From the NCBI RefSeq assembly GCF_023349125.1, contig NZ_JAKIKT010000001.1, forward strand, positions 310,001 through 374,000: a stretch of DNA of 64,000 bases, given 5' to 3'. Below, piece by piece: positions 61,939 to 64,000 of this stretch. The position numbers were made by a program, and so were the translations under genes. Numbering within the stretch: position 1 is the stretch's first letter; the number at the start of each line of letters is the position of its first letter. The DNA is from Shewanella corallii (lineage in GTDB: Bacteria > Pseudomonadota > Gammaproteobacteria > Enterobacterales > Shewanellaceae). The notes under the pieces are model-generated. The model did no database searches, was not told the origin of the DNA, and was given only the letters and a program-made list of their open reading frames with translations.

Positions 61939-63288
61939 ATGGATTTTCATCAGTTAGTTGCTGATATCAACAGCATAGTCTGGGGACCTGCCACACTCAT
62001 TTTGCTTGTGGGAACCGGTGCCTACCTTACTTTTCGGCTGAAATTGATTCAGCTGTTCCGCTTGCCAATGGCGCTGGGTCTGCTGTTTAAGCCGGGCGAA
62101 GGTAAAGGCGATCTGTCTCCGTTTGCCGCCTTGTGTACTGCCCTGTCCGCCACTATTGGTACAGGTAATATTGTGGGGGTCGCTACCGCGATTAAAGTCG
62201 GTGGCCCGGGTGCGCTGTTCTGGATGTGGCTGGCCGCCTTTTTTGGCATGGCGACCAAGTACGCCGAATGTCTGCTGGCGGTGAAGTACCGCACCACGGA
62301 TAAGCATGGCAATATCGCCGGTGGGCCTATGTATTACATCGAGCGTGGTCTGGGACTGGGCTGGATGGCTAAATTGTTTGCTTTATTTGGTGTGGGTGTG
62401 GCTTTCTTCGGGATCGGCACCTTTGCTCAGGTCAACGCCATCAGTGATGCCATGACCATTGCTTTTCATGTACCAAGTTGGGTGACCGCTACTGTACTGA
62501 CTGTGCTGGTGGCGGCCGTGGTATTGGGCGGGGTAACCCGTATTGCCTCTGTGGCACAAAAGCTGGTGCCAACCATGGCCATTGGTTATTTGCTTGCCTG
62601 TTTATGGATTCTTGGCAGTCACGCTGATCAGGTGATGCCTGCGCTGCAGCTGGTAATTCACTCCGCCTTTAATCCAACTGCCGCGACCGGTGGTTTCCTG
62701 GGGGCGACCGTGGCTATGGCGTTGCAGATTGGTATTGCCCGCGGTGTGTTCTCCAACGAATCCGGCCTGGGCAGTGCGCCGATTGCCGCCGCAGCAGCCA
62801 AGACCAATGAACCTGCCGAGCAGGGGCTGGTCAGTATGACCGGGACCTTTTTCGACACCATTATTATCTGCACCATGACAGGCCTGGTGTTGATTATGAC
62901 AGGGGTATGGAACGGTGATGCAGCTGGTGCCGCCATGACCAGCGCCGCCTTTGCTACCGGTGGTAATGCATTGATTGGTCAGTATATGGTGACAGTAGCG
63001 TTGGTGTGCTTCGCCTTTACCACGATTCTGGGCTGGCATTATTACGGCGAACGCTGCTGGTCCTATCTGACCGGTGATCGTGGTCGCAAAGTGTATCAGT
63101 TGGTGTTTCTTGGCTTGATTGCCTGTGGAGCCTTCATTAAGCTGGATCTCATCTGGTTGCTTGCCGACACAGTTAATGGATTAATGGCTATCCCCAACCT
63201 GATCGCCATTGTTGGACTGAGACATGTTATTGTGGCAGAAACCCGGGACTACTTCTCCCGTTTGCAGTTGGCGCCTGTCACCGCCTGA
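61939..63288 (+). CDS. AGCS-family sodium:glycine/alanine symporter
   Basis: The product is 449 residues from ATG 61939 (GAGG 6 bases upstream; the frame also opens at a TTG 12 bases earlier). The sequence has about ten membrane segments and AGCS signatures: LSATIGTGNIVGVATAIKVGGPGALFWMW, GGPMYYIERGLG, and ARGVFSNESGLGSAPIAAAAAKT. It imports glycine or alanine with sodium. Control by the glycine riboswitch upstream points to glycine as a main substrate. Confidence 0.94.
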   Translation: MDFHQLVADINSIVWGPATLILLVGTGAYLTFRLKLIQLFRLPMALGLLFKPGEGKGDLSPFAALCTALSATIGTGNIVGVATAIKVGGPGALFWMWLAAFFGMATKYAECLLAVKYRTTDKHGNIAGGPMYYIERGLGLGWMAKLFALFGVGVAFFGIGTFAQVNAISDAMTIAFHVPSWVTATVLTVLVAAVVLGGVTRIASVAQKLVPTMAIGYLLACLWILGSHADQVMPALQLVIHSAFNPTAATGGFLGATVAMALQIGIARGVFSNESGLGSAPIAAAAAKTNEPAEQGLVSMTGTFFDTIIICTMTGLVLIMTGVWNGDAAGAAMTSAAFATGGNALIGQYMVTVALVCFAFTTILGWHYYGERCWSYLTGDRGRKVYQLVFLGLIACGAFIKLDLIWLLADTVNGLMAIPNLIAIVGLRHVIVAETRDYFSRLQLAPVTA

Positions 63289-63312
63289 TCCCGACTGTTG
63301 ACTCTACTTTTT

Positions 63313-63337
63313 AAAAGCCGGTTTTACCCGGCTTTTT
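63313..63337 (+). terminator. Rho-independent terminator of the symporter gene
   Basis: Stem AAAAGCCGG / CCGGCTTTT with a 6-base loop and T-run. Confidence 0.88.
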
Positions 63338-63376
63338 GCTGTTTGCAGGCTTCACTTTTCCAAGAGAACTCTTCCC

Positions 63377-64000
63377 ATGAACCAAGGCCCGTCATTCTCT
63401 TTCCAGAGCCGCATTCTGATATTCGCTGCACCCCTTATTCTATTGATTACAGTGTTTTATGGACTGATTGCCTGGTATCAGTATCAGCAACAGTCACAGC
63501 AGATGTTTGCTCAGCTGGAGCAGGAAGCGAACCGTGCGGCCACCCGCCTGGATTTCCTGCTGTCACGGGCTCAGGGTTCCAGCATAGGGATGGCTGACCT
63601 GCTGGATTCTCTGGATGACGATAAGCGCCTGTATCAGGAGCAAACTCTCAAGCAGTTACTCACCGACAGACTGAGCCGCAATAAAGACTTCTATGGTGCC
63701 GCTATCGCTTTTGAACCAGGCTCCCTGCCGGGTGACCATTCGCTGGCCCCCTATGTTTACCGCACCGCCGAGGGGTTCAAGTCACTGGATTTGATGAAGT
63801 CCAGCTACAACTATACCGATGGCAGCTGGGCCTGGTGGGAAGACCCGACCCGCAGTGGCAGGGGGAGTTGGTCTCCTATCTATTTCGACAAGGGGGCAGG
63901 AGATGCGCTGATGATCACTTACTCCCATCCCTTTGGCCGAAAAGGCTATCACAGTGGCGTAGTGACAGTGGATCTGGCGCTGCAGCAACTACCTGGGCAA
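63377..64000 (+). CDS. Cache-domain membrane sensor protein, cut by the window edge
   Basis: An ATG at 63377 opens a frame that runs without stop to the last base (208 codons so far). The N-terminus has a membrane segment (about residues 12-32: RILIFAAPLILLITVFYGLI), then an extracytoplasmic part. Segments such as GAAIAFEPGSLPGDHSLAPYV, SYNYTDGSWAWWEDP and ITYSHPF match dCache-type sensor domains of RsbU-like phosphatases, histidine kinases and chemoreceptors. The output domain lies beyond 64000, so its class cannot be told. Confidence 0.8.
   Translation, partial: MNQGPSFSFQSRILIFAAPLILLITVFYGLIAWYQYQQQSQQMFAQLEQEANRAATRLDFLLSRAQGSSIGMADLLDSLDDDKRLYQEQTLKQLLTDRLSRNKDFYGAAIAFEPGSLPGDHSLAPYVYRTAEGFKSLDLMKSSYNYTDGSWAWWEDPTRSGRGSWSPIYFDKGAGDALMITYSHPFGRKGYHSGVVTVDLALQQLPGQ

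Noticed and set aside
1..64000. CRISPR arrays, tRNA/rRNA genes, insertion sequences, prophage
   Set aside because: Looked for regular short repeats, tRNA-like cloverleaf ends, transposase and phage motifs; none were seen.

Overview
The window reads as chromosomal DNA of a Shewanella/Ferrimonas-type gammaproteobacterium. The grounds are a three-in-one acetyl-CoA carboxylase-like protein next to a second EF-G and a napDAB nitrate reductase cluster, the run sprT-endA-rsmE-gshB, many LysR and GGDEF proteins, and an MshA-type pilin. Base composition is close to 50% G+C and genes are dense. I see no rRNA, tRNA, CRISPR, prophage or insertion sequence. Assignments rest on motif reading and memory of protein families; nothing was searched.

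Layout. 1-4.2 kb: a three-gene module (periplasmic PstS-like protein, outer-membrane porin, GGDEF/EAL protein). 4.2-9.9 kb, minus strand: alkaline phosphatase, gshB, rsmE, endA, sprT and a pyroglutamyl-peptidase-like protein. 10.2-16.5 kb: an orphan sigma-54 activator, then a sigma-54 promoter and five genes that look like a fap functional-amyloid system (two secreted repeat proteins, a C39 protease, a FapE-like protein, and a coiled-coil/beta-barrel exporter). 16.5-22.1 kb: a LysR gene divergent from the giant carboxylase. 22.3-25.6 kb: a second copy of the porin/PstS-like/GGDEF module in a different order. 25.6-29.1 kb: UspE-like stress protein and EF-G. 29.1-35.4 kb: LysR, a small exported protein, napDAB with NarP/FNR-type sites, and a metallo-beta-lactamase-fold protein. 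35.7-38.1 kb: DUF2087 protein, TehA-family channel, membrane protein. 38.2-43.5 kb: an RbsR-controlled ribose operon (rbsD, FucP-family permease, DeoX-like protein, rbsK, rbsR). 43.5-48.7 kb: MipA/OmpV-type outer-membrane protein, ClpP-fold lipoprotein, lone pilin, LysR/MATE pair. 48.7-55.4 kb: nucleoside salvage (CNT transporter, purine nucleoside phosphorylase, LysR; PnuC, uridine phosphorylase, Crp-family regulator) and an S41 peptidase. 55.6-61.4 kb: diguanylate cyclase and an Att-like ABC system. 61.4-64 kb: tandem glycine riboswitch, AGCS symporter, and a sensor gene cut by the window edge.

Two themes run through the window. One is surface and c-di-GMP biology: three GGDEF proteins, two porin/PstS-like modules and the amyloid operon. 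The other is nucleic-acid scavenging: endonuclease, phosphatase, nucleoside uptake, phosphorolysis and ribose catabolism could form one route. The most interesting locus is the fap-like operon. It has an exactly spaced -24/-12 promoter that rules out the longest reading frame of its first gene. Its FapE-like product carries a double-glycine-type leader motif beside a C39 protease. Hairpins lie in three of its four gene junctions, and one of them hides the protease ribosome-binding site. FapA is missing.
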